Shown here: positions 25,480 to 34,901 of the stretch, piece by piece | Numbering within the stretch: the stretch's first letter is position 1 | Layout of the letters: each line of letters starts with the position of its first letter | The notes under the pieces: model-generated | Told to the model about the DNA's origin: nothing | What the model saw: only the letters and a program-made list of their open reading frames with translations | Database searches by the model: none | Assembly: GCA_028684915.1 (NCBI GenBank) | Contig: JAQUEZ010000028.1 | Coordinates: 1 to 45,890, forward strand | From: Desulfobulbus sp. | GTDB taxonomy: Bacteria > Desulfobacterota > Desulfobulbia > Desulfobulbales > Desulfobulbaceae | Direction: 5' to 3' | Length of the DNA: 45,890 bases | Position numbers and translations under genes: made by a program

Positions 25480-26556
25480 ATGTTTGATCCGGTTGTGAGC
25501 GAACAGGCCGCTTCCATCCTTGTTGTCGAAGACTCGCCGATCAACCAGCGGCAACTGCAGCATTTGTTGAGCAAACAGGGCTATACCGTCTCCGTTGCCA
25601 ATCACGGCAAGGAAGCATTGGCCCTGTTGGAGCATCTGCGGCCAGATCTGCTCCTTTTGGATGTCATGATGCCTGAGTTGGACGGCCTGTCCCTGTGTCG
25701 TCTGCTCAAGGCGAAACCGACGACCTGCGACATCCCGGTCATCTTCATCTCCTCCTTGGACAACACCGCCGACAAGCTGAGCGGTTTCAGTGCCGGGGGG
25801 GTGGATTACATCACTAAGCCCTTTCATCCGGCTGAGGTTATGGCACGGGTCTCCACCCATCTCAAGCTGCGCCAGTTGCAACAGCAGCTGGCGGAAAACA
25901 ATCGTCAACTCGCCTTGGAAAAACAGAAATCCGAGGCCCTGTTGCTCAACGTGCTGCCAGCGCGGGTGGCTGAGGAACTGATGGAGCGGGGCAGTTGCAC
26001 CCCGCAGTATTTTCCCGAGGTCACGGTGGGTTTTGTCGATATTGTCCAGTTCACTGCCACGGCGTCCGTACTTGATCCGCCCTTTCTCATCAGCGAACTC
26101 AACGCCCTGTTCACTGCCTTTGATCAAATTGTCGAAACCAATCAGTGCGAGCGAATGAAGACCGTCGGTGATGCCTATCTCTTTGCCGCTGGCATTCCCG
26201 AGCCTCGGAATGATCATAGCCGGGCCGCCGCCCTGACAGCCCTGGAGGTGATCACCTATCTTCAGGCGCGTAATCAGAGCAACCCGCAACAGTGGCAGGT
26301 CCGCATTGGGCTCCATTCCGGTCCGGTGGTCGGCGGCATTGTCGGCACCAAGAAGTACATCTACGATATCTTCGGCGATACGGTCAATATCGCTGCCCGT
26401 CTCGAATCCCTTTCCGAACCGATGCGGATCAATGTTTCCAGTGCTTTTTGTCAGGGGCTGGGCCGGGAATTTGTCTTCTCCTGCCCCTTGGATGTGGAGA
26501 TGAAGGGCAAGGGGATACAGTCCACCTGTTTTCTCGAGAAGCGCAATGGCTACTGA
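25480..26556 (+). CDS. Response regulator fused to class III adenylate cyclase
   Basis: The product is 358 residues; the ATG is one base after the aroC stop and lacks its own clear binding site. Residues 12-125 are a receiver domain: acidic pocket VVEDS, phosphoacceptor Asp61 in LLLLDVMMPELDG, and the conserved Lys in DYITKPF. A helical linker with LLNVLPARVAEELMERG (156-171) resembles the signalling helix before guanylate-cyclase-type catalytic domains. The cyclase domain has metal Asp187 (GFVDIVQFT) and Asp231 (KTVGDAY), Lys227 and Asp296 (YDIFGDTVN) at purine-specifying positions, and Asn303/Arg307 in VNIAARLE. Lys plus Asp predicts ATP, giving cAMP. The cognate kinase is not adjacent. Confidence 0.93.
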   Translation: MFDPVVSEQAASILVVEDSPINQRQLQHLLSKQGYTVSVANHGKEALALLEHLRPDLLLLDVMMPELDGLSLCRLLKAKPTTCDIPVIFISSLDNTADKLSGFSAGGVDYITKPFHPAEVMARVSTHLKLRQLQQQLAENNRQLALEKQKSEALLLNVLPARVAEELMERGSCTPQYFPEVTVGFVDIVQFTATASVLDPPFLISELNALFTAFDQIVETNQCERMKTVGDAYLFAAGIPEPRNDHSRAAALTALEVITYLQARNQSNPQQWQVRIGLHSGPVVGGIVGTKKYIYDIFGDTVNIAARLESLSEPMRINVSSAFCQGLGREFVFSCPLDVEMKGKGIQSTCFLEKRNGY

Positions 26557-26590
26557 TTAAGACGATTTGTATGGACGTTTTGGCGCTTGT

Positions 26591-26920
26591 TTAGATGAAG
26601 GGCAGTTTTCCCGCCAACCAATAGAGCAGCATGCCGACAATAACCGTGCCACCTAGGCTCTTGCTTTTCCAAGCAAAGAGCAGCGTTGGCAGTGCTACCC
26701 AGAGTTCGGGTTTACCTAGCTCCAGGCTGCGGCTGTAGGTGTTGGTGAACAGGCTCGGTGCCAACAGGGCGCTGAGAATTGCCGCAGGTATAAGGCTGAG
26801 CCAGTCAATCAAAGCCTTGGGCAATCTGCGGTGGGCGAGGTAGATCAGCGGCAGGCACCGGGGCAGATACGTGACCAGCCCCATGGCCGCAAAGAGCAGT
26901 AAATATTCTTTCCAGCTCAA
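26591..26920 (-). CDS. azlD: AzlD family branched-chain amino acid exporter small subunit
   Basis: The product is 109 residues with four hydrophobic helices and the family opening LVTYLPRCLPLIYL. A TTG at 26920 is chosen because GGAG lies 8-9 bp upstream and it makes a TTGA overlap with the azlC stop; a GTG at 26938 is also possible. AzlD works with AzlC in the inner membrane to export branched-chain amino acids or analogues. It is convergent with the cyclase gene, with a 34-bp gap. Confidence 0.9.
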   Translation of the reverse strand: MSWKEYLLLFAAMGLVTYLPRCLPLIYLAHRRLPKALIDWLSLIPAAILSALLAPSLFTNTYSRSLELGKPELWVALPTLLFAWKSKSLGGTVIVGMLLYWLAGKLPFI

Positions 26921-27750
26921 TTTTCGCGCTCCTGCCACCGTTTAAGGGAAAATCCGCAGGTTGCCGCAACCACTGAGGCGCCGACAATATAGGAGTCACC
27001 GGGTATAAGCAGGTACCAGAGTGTGGCCACCAGAACCGCGATCAGGGCGGTGAACAGATAAAGCCTGGTCTGCAACTGATAGATCAGTAAGCAGAGAAAC
27101 ATCGCGTTCAGGGCGTAATCGATCCCAAAGGCACCCTGAGGGATGAACTGACCGATCAGTACTCCGGCCGTGGTTGCACCGATCCAGGTGAGGTTGGGTA
27201 GTTGGTTGGTGGTCAATGCACTCAAGCGGCTCCAGTTACCCGCACGGAATCGGGCCATGTTGATCGCAAAACTCTCGTCGGTGATGCCGTAGGCAAAGAG
27301 TGCGAGAAAGCGGCGATCTACCCCGCGTAGATGCACGGCCATGGCCGAGCCCATGAGGGCGTGGCGTAGGTTGACCATCAGCGTGGTGAAGACGATAGCA
27401 GGAAAAGAAGCTCCGCTGGCAAGCATGGCCACACAGATGAACTGGGAGGAACCGGCGAAAACCAGAATCGACATCATGGCCATCGCCCACCAGGGGATCC
27501 CGGCCTGCTGGGCCAGCACGCCAAGAGCCAGGCCGATGGGGAAGTACCCGAGGCAGATCGGCCACGCCGCCGCAGCCCCCTGACGGAATGCGAGCGCCGG
27601 TGGCTGGGGGGATGAATGCTGCTTTACCTTGTCCTGATTCAATTTTTTTGCTAGGGATGGGGAGCTTTTATGGTTGGCCGACAGCCAAAGTGGCGGTGTC
27701 GGCGATGAACAGAAACTTTCTCTATACGACAAAATGTTTTTCCCGCGCAA
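26917..27750 (-). CDS. azlC: AzlC family branched-chain amino acid exporter large subunit
   Basis: The conserved part starts at FRQGAAAAWPICLGYFPIGLA and runs for about 230 residues, with motifs FAGSSQFICVAML and LRHALMGSAMA and the GITDESFA loop typical of AzlC. No ATG or GTG is available; a TTG at 27750 has a GGAAG upstream and would add an unusual 50-residue hydrophilic leader, while a TTG at 27642 gives about 241 residues, closer to the family length. The start is therefore uncertain. It overlaps azlD by 4 bp and the pair forms an operon. The upstream neighbour is divergent. Confidence 0.88.
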   Translation of the reverse strand: MRGKNILSYRESFCSSPTPPLWLSANHKSSPSLAKKLNQDKVKQHSSPQPPALAFRQGAAAAWPICLGYFPIGLALGVLAQQAGIPWWAMAMMSILVFAGSSQFICVAMLASGASFPAIVFTTLMVNLRHALMGSAMAVHLRGVDRRFLALFAYGITDESFAINMARFRAGNWSRLSALTTNQLPNLTWIGATTAGVLIGQFIPQGAFGIDYALNAMFLCLLIYQLQTRLYLFTALIAVLVATLWYLLIPGDSYIVGASVVAATCGFSLKRWQEREN

Positions 27751-27798
27751 TTTATTTTCTTCCGCCCTCGTGGCGCGCTGTCTGTTGGAGCCCCGATT

Positions 27799-29418
27799 GT
27801 GAGTCGTCTGTGGAATATTGCCGATCTGATCGATCTACACTTTTTTTGTCGTCTTGATGAGGAAGTGCAGCGCAGAGAGGGGGAGACCGTGCTCGCCAAG
27901 CGCGACCGGGTGATCTATCTGGCCAAGATCGAGCCGCAGTTGGGTAAGGTGGACGAGGTTCCGCCCAGGCTTTTAATCCGCAAGTGGTTGGCCATGCGCC
28001 GCCTGCAATTTCGGCAGGAAAAGGGGCGCGAGGCGCAGGTGTTGCCGGGGAGCCTCTGGCTGGAACTCTCGGTGCTCGGCCGCGGATTGGTCCTCTTGCT
28101 CGGGGTGCTGATTGGTGCCGGTGCGGCCGGATCGCTCTTGCTTTACTCCGGGACCACGCCGCTGAATGTGTCGCTCTACTTCGGCTTCTTTGTCTTGGTA
28201 CAGTTGCTGGTAGTGGCGATGCAGGGCTGCTTTCTGCTCTACCGCTTACTGCGCCGACTACCCATGGAATCGACGAATCTGTATCTCCTGCTCGGCCGGG
28301 CCATGGTGCGTGGCATGGAAGGGCTAAGGCGGAAGGTGCATCGACGCTTGAGCGGCCAGCGGCGGCTTGATCTCGCTGCCCTGATCGGCGGTATCCAGCA
28401 GCGGCGGGAACTGGCGGTGCTGCTGCTCTGGCCAGCCTTCATCCTGATGCAGCTTGGCGGCATCGGTTTCAATATGGGGGTCCTCGGCGCCACCCTTTCC
28501 AAGGTGATCTTTTCCGATATGGCTTTTGCCTGGCAATCCACCCTGCAGCTATCCCCTGAGTTGGTGGCGGATTTGGCGCGCTGGATCTCGCTGCCTTGGT
28601 CATGGCTCGTGCCTCAGGCCTGTCCTACCCTGGCTCAGATCCAGGGTAGTCAGATGGTGCTTAAAGAGGGCGCGGCTCATCTGGCCACGGCTGATCTGGT
28701 GGCCTGGTGGCCTTTTCTCTGCTGTAGCGTCGCGCTCTACGGCTTGTTGCCCCGATGCCTGTTACTTCTTGTCGGCTGGATCAAACAGCGGCAATCACTT
28801 GAAAGCCTGCACTTTGCCTCGCTCAACTTCCGCCCCCTGCTGCAGCGGATGACTGTTCCCCGGATCGACACCAGAGGCGTGGTTGAGCCAAAATCTGGTC
28901 CCCCAAGGGTGCCGCCCGCTCCCGATCCGCTTTCTTTAGAAAACGAGCCGGAAGCAATGCCGTCGCTGGTTGAAGAAAAGGTGCTGATGCAGGAAGAGCC
29001 TACTCAACTCTCGCAGGGACAGGCCCTGATCCTTATCCCCGAGGAGCTGTATGAGGATTGTCCGCTGGCCGAACTGTTGTCCATGCTTAAGCAAAGGCTT
29101 CCCCGGCTTTCGATCGAACCTCTGCCCTATGACGAGAGCGGTCGAATCGAGCGCCTGCATCTGAACCGCCAGGGATTGCCTGAACTTTATCTCCTTTTTG
29201 AGGCCTGGCAGCCGCCTCTCAAAGAAACAGAGACCTTTCTCCGAGGCCTACGTGCAACCGTGGGCAGGGAAAGGCCCATCATCATTCTCCTTATCGGCAA
29301 GCCCACCTCGTGGACCATGCTCACCCCGGTGGACCCTGATCAACTGCGGATCTGGCAGATGAAAATGCAGGCGTTAGGGGATGGGAATCTTGCTGTGCAA
29401 CCTTTGATAATGCCATGA
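27799..29418 (+). CDS. DUF2868 domain membrane protein
   Basis: The product is 539 residues with a GTG start after GGAG. The N-terminal 95 residues are hydrophilic and are followed by a membrane helix pair (about 97-160), a helical cytoplasmic part, further hydrophobic segments (about 210-245 and 303-325), and a soluble C-terminal region from about 350 rich in Pro and Glu. It matches the recalled DUF2868 family, which is regularly found directly before a GTPase with a DUF3482 domain, as here. It overlaps that gene by 4 bp (ATGA). Function is unknown; a membrane anchor or regulator for the GTPase is plausible. Confidence 0.8.
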   Translation: MSRLWNIADLIDLHFFCRLDEEVQRREGETVLAKRDRVIYLAKIEPQLGKVDEVPPRLLIRKWLAMRRLQFRQEKGREAQVLPGSLWLELSVLGRGLVLLLGVLIGAGAAGSLLLYSGTTPLNVSLYFGFFVLVQLLVVAMQGCFLLYRLLRRLPMESTNLYLLLGRAMVRGMEGLRRKVHRRLSGQRRLDLAALIGGIQQRRELAVLLLWPAFILMQLGGIGFNMGVLGATLSKVIFSDMAFAWQSTLQLSPELVADLARWISLPWSWLVPQACPTLAQIQGSQMVLKEGAAHLATADLVAWWPFLCCSVALYGLLPRCLLLLVGWIKQRQSLESLHFASLNFRPLLQRMTVPRIDTRGVVEPKSGPPRVPPAPDPLSLENEPEAMPSLVEEKVLMQEEPTQLSQGQALILIPEELYEDCPLAELLSMLKQRLPRLSIEPLPYDESGRIERLHLNRQGLPELYLLFEAWQPPLKETETFLRGLRATVGRERPIIILLIGKPTSWTMLTPVDPDQLRIWQMKMQALGDGNLAVQPLIMP

Positions 29419-30851
29419 AACCCACGACCGTTGAATTTGCCATTATCGGCCATCCCAATGAGGGGAAGTCCTCGGTTCTTTCCACTCTGGCGGAGGACGA
29501 TTCTGTCCGGGTCAGCCCTATCCCCGGTGAAACCATTGTCTGCCAGTCCTTTCCGGTACGGATCGATGGGCGGGAGATCATCCGTTTTGTCGATACTCCC
29601 GGATTTCAGAATCCACGCCAGACCCTGACCTGGCTCCAGGCCTATGAGGGACCGGAGGAGGACATGCTTACCGCCTTTATCGCGGCCCATGAGGACGACC
29701 CGGCCTTTCACGACGACTGTGAGTTATTGCGGCCCGTGGTGGCCGGGGCAGGGGTTATCTTTGTGGTCGACGGATCGCGACCGTTGCGCCAGGTGGACCG
29801 GGCGGAGATGGAAATTCTTCGTTTGAGTGGGGCACCGCGAATGGCGGTGATCAACTCCAAGGAGGAGGATGGCGAGTATTTAAGTAAATGGCAAAGCGAG
29901 TTCCGTAAAAATTTCAATGCAGTACGGGTGTTTAACTCCTGTCGGGCCAATTATCGGCAGCGGATCGAACTCTTGGAGAGCCTCAAGTCCATTGACCAGC
30001 AACTGGAGCCGGTTCTGCGCCAGGTGGTCGAGGCTTTTCAGGAGGATTGGGAGATTCGCAGTCAGCGAACGGCGGCGCTCCTTGCCGACAGTTTTCAAGA
30101 TATCCTCAGTTATCGTAAATCTATCCCTTGTACACCGGAAGAGGAGGAAAACAAGCGAAGGGAGTTGCACAGCCAATACCTCACCTACGTCAGCGGCCGT
30201 GAACGCGAGGCCCAGCGCGACATCCGCGACTTGTTTAAGCACAATATTTTCAACCTCGAGCTGCCGCCGCAGTCGATTCTGCAAGAGGATCTGTTCAGTG
30301 ACCGCACTTGGAAGTTTCTCGGTTTAAGCGACCGCCAGGTAATCCTGGCCGGAGCCCTTGGTGGGGCCGCACTCGGGGTGGGGATCGATGCCGCCACCAT
30401 CGGAACCTCCTTTGGCTTGTTTTCGGCTATCGGCGGGTTGATCGGAGCCGGAGCAACGGCGTTCAAGGGTAAAGATCTGCTCTCCGGAGTGCGCCTGCTC
30501 GGGATGAAGATGGGCGGTGAACAATTACAGGTTGGACCGGTCAACAATATTCAGTTATTCTACATCCTCCTTGATCGCGGACTGTTATTTTACTCGCATG
30601 TGATCAATTGGGCCCATGGCCGTCGTGACTATGAACAAATGCACGATCTCCTGCAACAGTCGGGCGGTAAGGCTGGATTTACCAGTCGTTGGAGCCGGGA
30701 GCAGCGAGCGGTTTGCGATCGTTTCTTTCGTGCGATCCACAAAGGCCATGAGGGCGAAATCGAGGAGACCTCGGTGGCTGTCCAGGATTTGCTGCGCGAT
30801 CAGTTTATTGAAATCGCCGAAGATCGAATCGGCGGCGAGGATGACTTGTAA
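29415..30851 (+). CDS. GTPase with DUF3482 domain (Era/TrmE-like G domain)
   Basis: The product is 478 residues. The N-terminal G domain has a P-loop GHPNEGKSS (about residues 12-20), a switch II FVDTPGF, and a base-recognition region at AVINSKEED, where the usual NKxD reads NSKE, an unusual form. A helical region and a glycine-rich hydrophobic stretch (about 307-350: LAGALGGAALGVGIDAAT) suggest membrane insertion or association, and the C-terminal DUF3482 region follows. It is translationally coupled to the DUF2868 gene. Members of this pair have no established role; membrane remodelling or stress response are guesses. Confidence 0.85.
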   Translation: MKPTTVEFAIIGHPNEGKSSVLSTLAEDDSVRVSPIPGETIVCQSFPVRIDGREIIRFVDTPGFQNPRQTLTWLQAYEGPEEDMLTAFIAAHEDDPAFHDDCELLRPVVAGAGVIFVVDGSRPLRQVDRAEMEILRLSGAPRMAVINSKEEDGEYLSKWQSEFRKNFNAVRVFNSCRANYRQRIELLESLKSIDQQLEPVLRQVVEAFQEDWEIRSQRTAALLADSFQDILSYRKSIPCTPEEEENKRRELHSQYLTYVSGREREAQRDIRDLFKHNIFNLELPPQSILQEDLFSDRTWKFLGLSDRQVILAGALGGAALGVGIDAATIGTSFGLFSAIGGLIGAGATAFKGKDLLSGVRLLGMKMGGEQLQVGPVNNIQLFYILLDRGLLFYSHVINWAHGRRDYEQMHDLLQQSGGKAGFTSRWSREQRAVCDRFFRAIHKGHEGEIEETSVAVQDLLRDQFIEIAEDRIGGEDDL

Positions 30852-31064
30852 CGTCTGGCCCGGGTGCCTCTCCAATCGTACATTGGCGTGCAGCGCAGCC
30901 CCCCCTTTTTTACAGGACCTCTTCGTTTTACCCGTACAAAACAGGGTCTACAGGCTATGCCCTCGGACTCTGTAGGCTTTCCTGTGGATGGTTGCTCTCT
31001 TGGCGCCTAACTCTTCTTGTTTTTTTATCCACGAGCCGGTTTCCGGCACTGTGCACCGCTCGGG
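30852..31064. other. Intergenic region after the GTPase gene
   Basis: No gene is seen. A modest inverted repeat CTACAG...CTGTAG near 30948-30974 and a GTGGAT...ATCCAC pair with a T-run between could form a weak terminator between the plus-strand GTPase gene and the convergent pseudogene. Confidence 0.35.
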
Positions 31065-31456
31065 TTAAACGGTTTTGAATCGACCGATGATGGAGTTGAG
31101 CTCTTCCACCATCTTGCGCAGGTTTTCCGAACAGGCTTTTACCTGGGTGCTGCTCGCGGAGATGGTTCCGGCCGAGGTGTTCACCGTGGTGATGTCGAAG
31201 GCGATCTGCGAGGAGACGGTGGAACTCTGACTAACGTTTTCGTTCACCTCCTGCTGGCCGATCGAGGCTTGGTTGATATTGTTGCTGATCTTGTGGGTTG
31301 CATCGGACTGATCATTCACAGCTTTTTTTTCTCTCTCCAATGATGCCCCTGCTGTATTCTGAATAAAAATTGCGGCCAAAATGATTGCCAGTGGATGATG
31401 GTGACCATGAGACCAATGATGACAAGCCTGGGTTACAGTTTAATATTGTTGAACAT
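31065..31456 (-). pseudogene. Decayed methyl-accepting chemotaxis protein (N-terminus fused to C-terminus by deletion)
   Basis: A strong ribosome binding site (GGAGGGG) precedes an ATG at 31456 that starts MFNNIKL and then hits a TAA (31433-31435). The translation resumes in frame as NPGLSS but matches the MCP first membrane helix only in another frame (LVIIGLMVTII), then continues after a one-base shift as PLAIILAAIFIQNTAGASLE. This is directly followed by the last 90 residues of a receptor signalling domain (DQSDATHKISNNINQAS, then NENVSQSSTVSSQIA and MVEELNSIIGRFKTV). About 400 residues are missing. Premature stop, frameshift and internal deletion together mark it as a relic. Confidence 0.8.
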
Positions 31457-31627
31457 TTCCCCTCCGTGCCTCGAATCTTCTCTTTATGTCTGCCCTTTCA
31501 GTGGCAATTTCCAGTATGTTGCCTTTTTGCATGATAGGGGCTGGAATGTTGAATGATCAACATGAAACTGAAACTCTTCTCAGGTTTATTGGGGCCAAAA
31601 GTACCGTTTTTTCTTGGGAATAGACGT

Positions 31628-31655
31628 TTGCTGTACCTCGCAATTGGGGTAAAAT
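31628..31655 (+). promoter_or_regulatory. Candidate sigma-70 promoter of glycogen phosphorylase
   Basis: TTGCTG (31628-31633) and TAAAAT (31650-31655) are separated by 16 bp, about 45 bp before the start codon. The match is reasonable but not exceptional. Confidence 0.4.
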
Positions 31656-31700
31656 AATTCTGATTTCTTTCCTTTCAGATCGTTGTCCACAGGAGGTTGT

Positions 31701-34196
31701 ATGAACAAACAGACAGAAACCTCGACCGACAATCATGCCTACTTATCCATCTTTCAGGGTACTGGGGTGGAGGAGTTCAAGAAATGTATCCAGCACCACC
31801 TGATGAGTTTCCAGGGACGAGATCCGGAACGGGCGGGGGACCCCGACGTTTACCGCGCACTTTCCTATGCCCTGCGCGACGTACTCATGGAAAAATGGAT
31901 CAAGACCCAGAAGACTTTCTATGCCGGGAAGATGAAGCGGGTCTACTACCTTTCCCTCGAGTTTCTCGTGGGGCGTTCTCTGGGCAATGCGATCATCAAT
32001 ATGGGGCTGATGGATGAGGTCACCGAGGCCCTGGAACAGCTTGGCTATGACCTGGAAACCCTGCGTGAGTGTGAAGAAGACGCGGCGTTGGGCAATGGCG
32101 GCCTGGGGCGCTTGGCCTCCTGTTTTATGGATTCCATTGCCACAATGAAAATTCCGGCCTACGGCTATGGCATTCGTTACGATTTCGGACTTTTCCACCA
32201 GAAAATCGTCGACGGTTACCAGGTTGAAACCCCGGATTCCTGGTTGCGTCTGGGCTCGCCTTGGATGTACGAGCGAACCTCGTTTATGTATCCGGTCCAA
32301 TTTTATGGACACGTCACCGCAACCACCGACAAGCATGGCCGTTATCGCGCCCGCTGGACCGATACCCAGATCGTGATGGCCATGGCCTGTGACATGCTAG
32401 TGCCGGGATTTCGCAACGATCATGTGATTAACATGCGTTTGTGGCGTGCCAAGGCTTCGCGTGAATTGGATTTGCGTTCGTTTAATGCTGGCGACTACAT
32501 CAGCGCCGTGGAGAGCAAGGTCAAATCGGAGACCATCTCCAAAGTCCTGTATCCCAGTGATGATATCAGCGAGGGCCAGGAATTGCGGCTCAAGCAGCAA
32601 TACTTTTTTGTGGCCGCAACCTTCGAGGATATCCTCCGCCGCTATCGAAAAGAAAATGAGACCTTTGATGATTTTTCCAATCAGGTCGCGGTCCAACTCA
32701 ACGATACCCATCCGGCAATCGCCATTCCCGAGTTGATGCGCCTCTTAATGGATATCGAGGGATTGGGTTGGGAGCATTCTTGGGATATCTGCGTTAAAAC
32801 CTTTGCTTATACCAACCACACCCTCATGCCCGAAGCCCTGGAAACTTGGCCGGTGGATATGCTTGGCTGGGTACTGCCGCGGCATTTGGAGATAATTTAC
32901 GAGATCAACCGGCGCTTCCTGGATGAGGTTGCCATCCGCTATCCGGGGAATACGCGTAAACTCCAGGAGATGTCGCTCATAGACGAGGGGGCGGTACGGC
33001 GGGTGCGGATGGCCAATCTGGCTATTGTCGGCAGCCATTCGGTGAATGGTGTGGCGGCCCTGCATACCGAGTTGCTCAAGAGTTATCTTTTTCGCAACTT
33101 TCATGAGATGTATCCTGATCGATTCAACTCCAAAACCAACGGCATTACCCCCAGGCGGTGGCTGTTAAAGAGTAACCCGGCGCTCTCGGAGCTGATCGGA
33201 GAGAAGATCGGCTATGATTGGGTGGTGAATCTGGATAAACTGCGTGATCTTGAAAAGTTGACCGAGGATGGCGATTTTCTCCGTCGCTGGCGGGAGGTCA
33301 AGCTGGCCAACAAAAAACGGTTGGCCAAGATCATTGCCTCCAATTGCGACGTCACCGTCAATCCGGATACCCTGTTCGATATTCAGGTGAAGCGGATCCA
33401 CGAATATAAACGTCAGTTGCTCAATGTGTTGCATGTGATCAATTTTTACCAACGATTGATCACCCGGCCCGATGAACAGGTGGTTCCGCGAACGGTCATT
33501 TTTGCCGGTAAGGCCGCCCCTTCCTATCACAAGGCCAAATTAATCATCAAACTGATCAATTCGGTGGGAACGGTGATTAATAATGATCCTCGGGTCGGTG
33601 AACGGCTCAAGGTGGTGTTTATCCCCAATTACTGCGTCTCGCTGGCAGAGCGAATTATGCCGGCAGCTGATCTCTCCGAGCAAATCTCCACCGCCGGTAC
33701 CGAGGCTTCTGGAACCGGGAATATGAAATTTGCCCTCAATGGAGCCTTGACCATTGGTACTTTGGATGGGGCCAATATTGAGATACGGGAAGAGGTGGGG
33801 GAAGACAATATTTTTATTTTCGGCATGACCGCTGAGGAGGCCGAATACGAGAAAAAATGTAAATCGCGTAAACCCTGGCAGATCTATGAGGATAACGCTG
33901 AGGTGCGGGAAATCATCGACGCCATCCGCGGTGGGGTTTTCAGTTACGGCAATAGCGAATTGTTCACGCCCTTGGTCGATGATCTGATGAGTGAAAACGA
34001 TCCCTATCTGCTGATGCTTGATCTCGAGTCGTATCTCCAGTGCCAGCGAACCGTGGGTGAGGTCTATGCCGACGAAGATGCCTGGACCCGGCGATCGATT
34101 CTCAATGTGGCGCGGATGGGGAAATTCTCCAGCGACCGGACCATTCGGGAGTATGCTGAGAAAATTTGGGGCGTGCCTGTAGGGGCGCAGCGCTGA
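31701..34196 (+). CDS. glgP: Glycogen/starch/alpha-glucan phosphorylase
   Basis: The product is 831 residues, the usual family length; ATG at 31701 with a perfect AGGAGG. It shows YLSLEFLVGRSLGNAI, the GNGGLGRLASCFMDS glucan-binding block, VQLNDTHPAIAIPELMR, GITPRRWL, and the PLP-binding signature EASGTGNMKFALNGALTIGT near residue 673, whose Lys carries pyridoxal phosphate. The enzyme releases glucose-1-phosphate from alpha-1,4 glucans. It stands alone without other glg genes. A strong hairpin just after its stop probably terminates it. Highly confident. Confidence 0.98.
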   Translation: MNKQTETSTDNHAYLSIFQGTGVEEFKKCIQHHLMSFQGRDPERAGDPDVYRALSYALRDVLMEKWIKTQKTFYAGKMKRVYYLSLEFLVGRSLGNAIINMGLMDEVTEALEQLGYDLETLRECEEDAALGNGGLGRLASCFMDSIATMKIPAYGYGIRYDFGLFHQKIVDGYQVETPDSWLRLGSPWMYERTSFMYPVQFYGHVTATTDKHGRYRARWTDTQIVMAMACDMLVPGFRNDHVINMRLWRAKASRELDLRSFNAGDYISAVESKVKSETISKVLYPSDDISEGQELRLKQQYFFVAATFEDILRRYRKENETFDDFSNQVAVQLNDTHPAIAIPELMRLLMDIEGLGWEHSWDICVKTFAYTNHTLMPEALETWPVDMLGWVLPRHLEIIYEINRRFLDEVAIRYPGNTRKLQEMSLIDEGAVRRVRMANLAIVGSHSVNGVAALHTELLKSYLFRNFHEMYPDRFNSKTNGITPRRWLLKSNPALSELIGEKIGYDWVVNLDKLRDLEKLTEDGDFLRRWREVKLANKKRLAKIIASNCDVTVNPDTLFDIQVKRIHEYKRQLLNVLHVINFYQRLITRPDEQVVPRTVIFAGKAAPSYHKAKLIIKLINSVGTVINNDPRVGERLKVVFIPNYCVSLAERIMPAADLSEQISTAGTEASGTGNMKFALNGALTIGTLDGANIEIREEVGEDNIFIFGMTAEEAEYEKKCKSRKPWQIYEDNAEVREIIDAIRGGVFSYGNSELFTPLVDDLMSENDPYLLMLDLESYLQCQRTVGEVYADEDAWTRRSILNVARMGKFSSDRTIREYAEKIWGVPVGAQR

Positions 34197-34212
34197 TCAC
34201 TGCTTATTGGAT

Positions 34213-34247
34213 ACGTGCCCCGAAGAATGAATTTCTTCGGGGTACAT
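34213..34247. terminator. Bidirectional hairpin between glgP and orn
   Basis: CCCCGAAGAA-TGAAT-TTCTTCGGGG (34218-34242) is a perfect 10-bp stem extended by further pairs on both sides. It lies between convergent genes, 20 bp after the glgP stop and just past the orn stop. A T-run appears only 19 bp downstream, so termination may be incomplete on the plus strand. Confidence 0.65.
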
Positions 34248-34258
34248 CTGGCAAGAAA

Positions 34259-34801
34259 TTATTTTTTAAGAAACCAGTTGCCGTAATGTTTGAGCTCGGC
34301 AATGGATTCGCGGATGTCGTCCTGGGCCAGGTGGCGGCACTCCTTGGCAAATTGAGGTAGATCTGGGGCCCAGCGGATGGCCAGTTCTTTTAAGGTGCTA
34401 ACGTCGATGTTGCGGTAATGGAAGTAGGCTTCGAGTTCTGGCATGTAACGGGCAAGAAAGCGGCGGTCGTGCCAGACCGAATTGCCACACATGGGTGAGA
34501 GACGATAGCCGACCCACTCTTTAACGAAATTCAGGGTTTCTATTTCGGCATCGTGGCAAGAGTAACTGCTTTGGCGTACCCGCTCAAGCAGGCCGGAGTC
34601 CCGGTGGTGCTTGGAATTCCATAAATCCATGGCTGAGAGAACTTCCTCTGGCTGGTGGATAGCAATGACCGGCCCCTCGGCGAGGATATGCAACTGCGAG
34701 TCGGTAACCGCCGTCGCCACTTCCAGGATTCTGTCGGATGAGGGGTTGAGCCCGGTCATCTCCAGGTCAATCCACACCAGATTACTGAATTCTTTTGTCA
34801 A
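34259..34801 (-). CDS. orn: Oligoribonuclease
   Basis: The product is 180 residues from a TTG at 34801 with AAGGAG 6 bp upstream ([20 protein letters not shown]); a GTG at 34834 would give an unneeded extension. This length matches E. coli Orn (181). DEDDh exonuclease residues are visible: WIDLEMTG (Asp, Glu), [15 protein letters not shown] (Asp), and [15 protein letters not shown] (last Asp). It degrades 2-5 nt RNAs and linear pGpG to mononucleotides. It is an isolated gene, with a MITE-like repeat upstream. Confidence 0.96.
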   Translation of the reverse strand: MTKEFSNLVWIDLEMTGLNPSSDRILEVATAVTDSQLHILAEGPVIAIHQPEEVLSAMDLWNSKHHRDSGLLERVRQSSYSCHDAEIETLNFVKEWVGYRLSPMCGNSVWHDRRFLARYMPELEAYFHYRNIDVSTLKELAIRWAPDLPQFAKECRHLAQDDIRESIAELKHYGNWFLKK

Positions 34802-34901
34802 TGTCGGCTCCTTGTATTCGCCGTCACCTGCCACTTCCCTTCTCTCACTGGACCACAGCTTGTGGTCCAGTTCAACCTTTTTTCCCGTTCTTAATCGTTT
34901 G

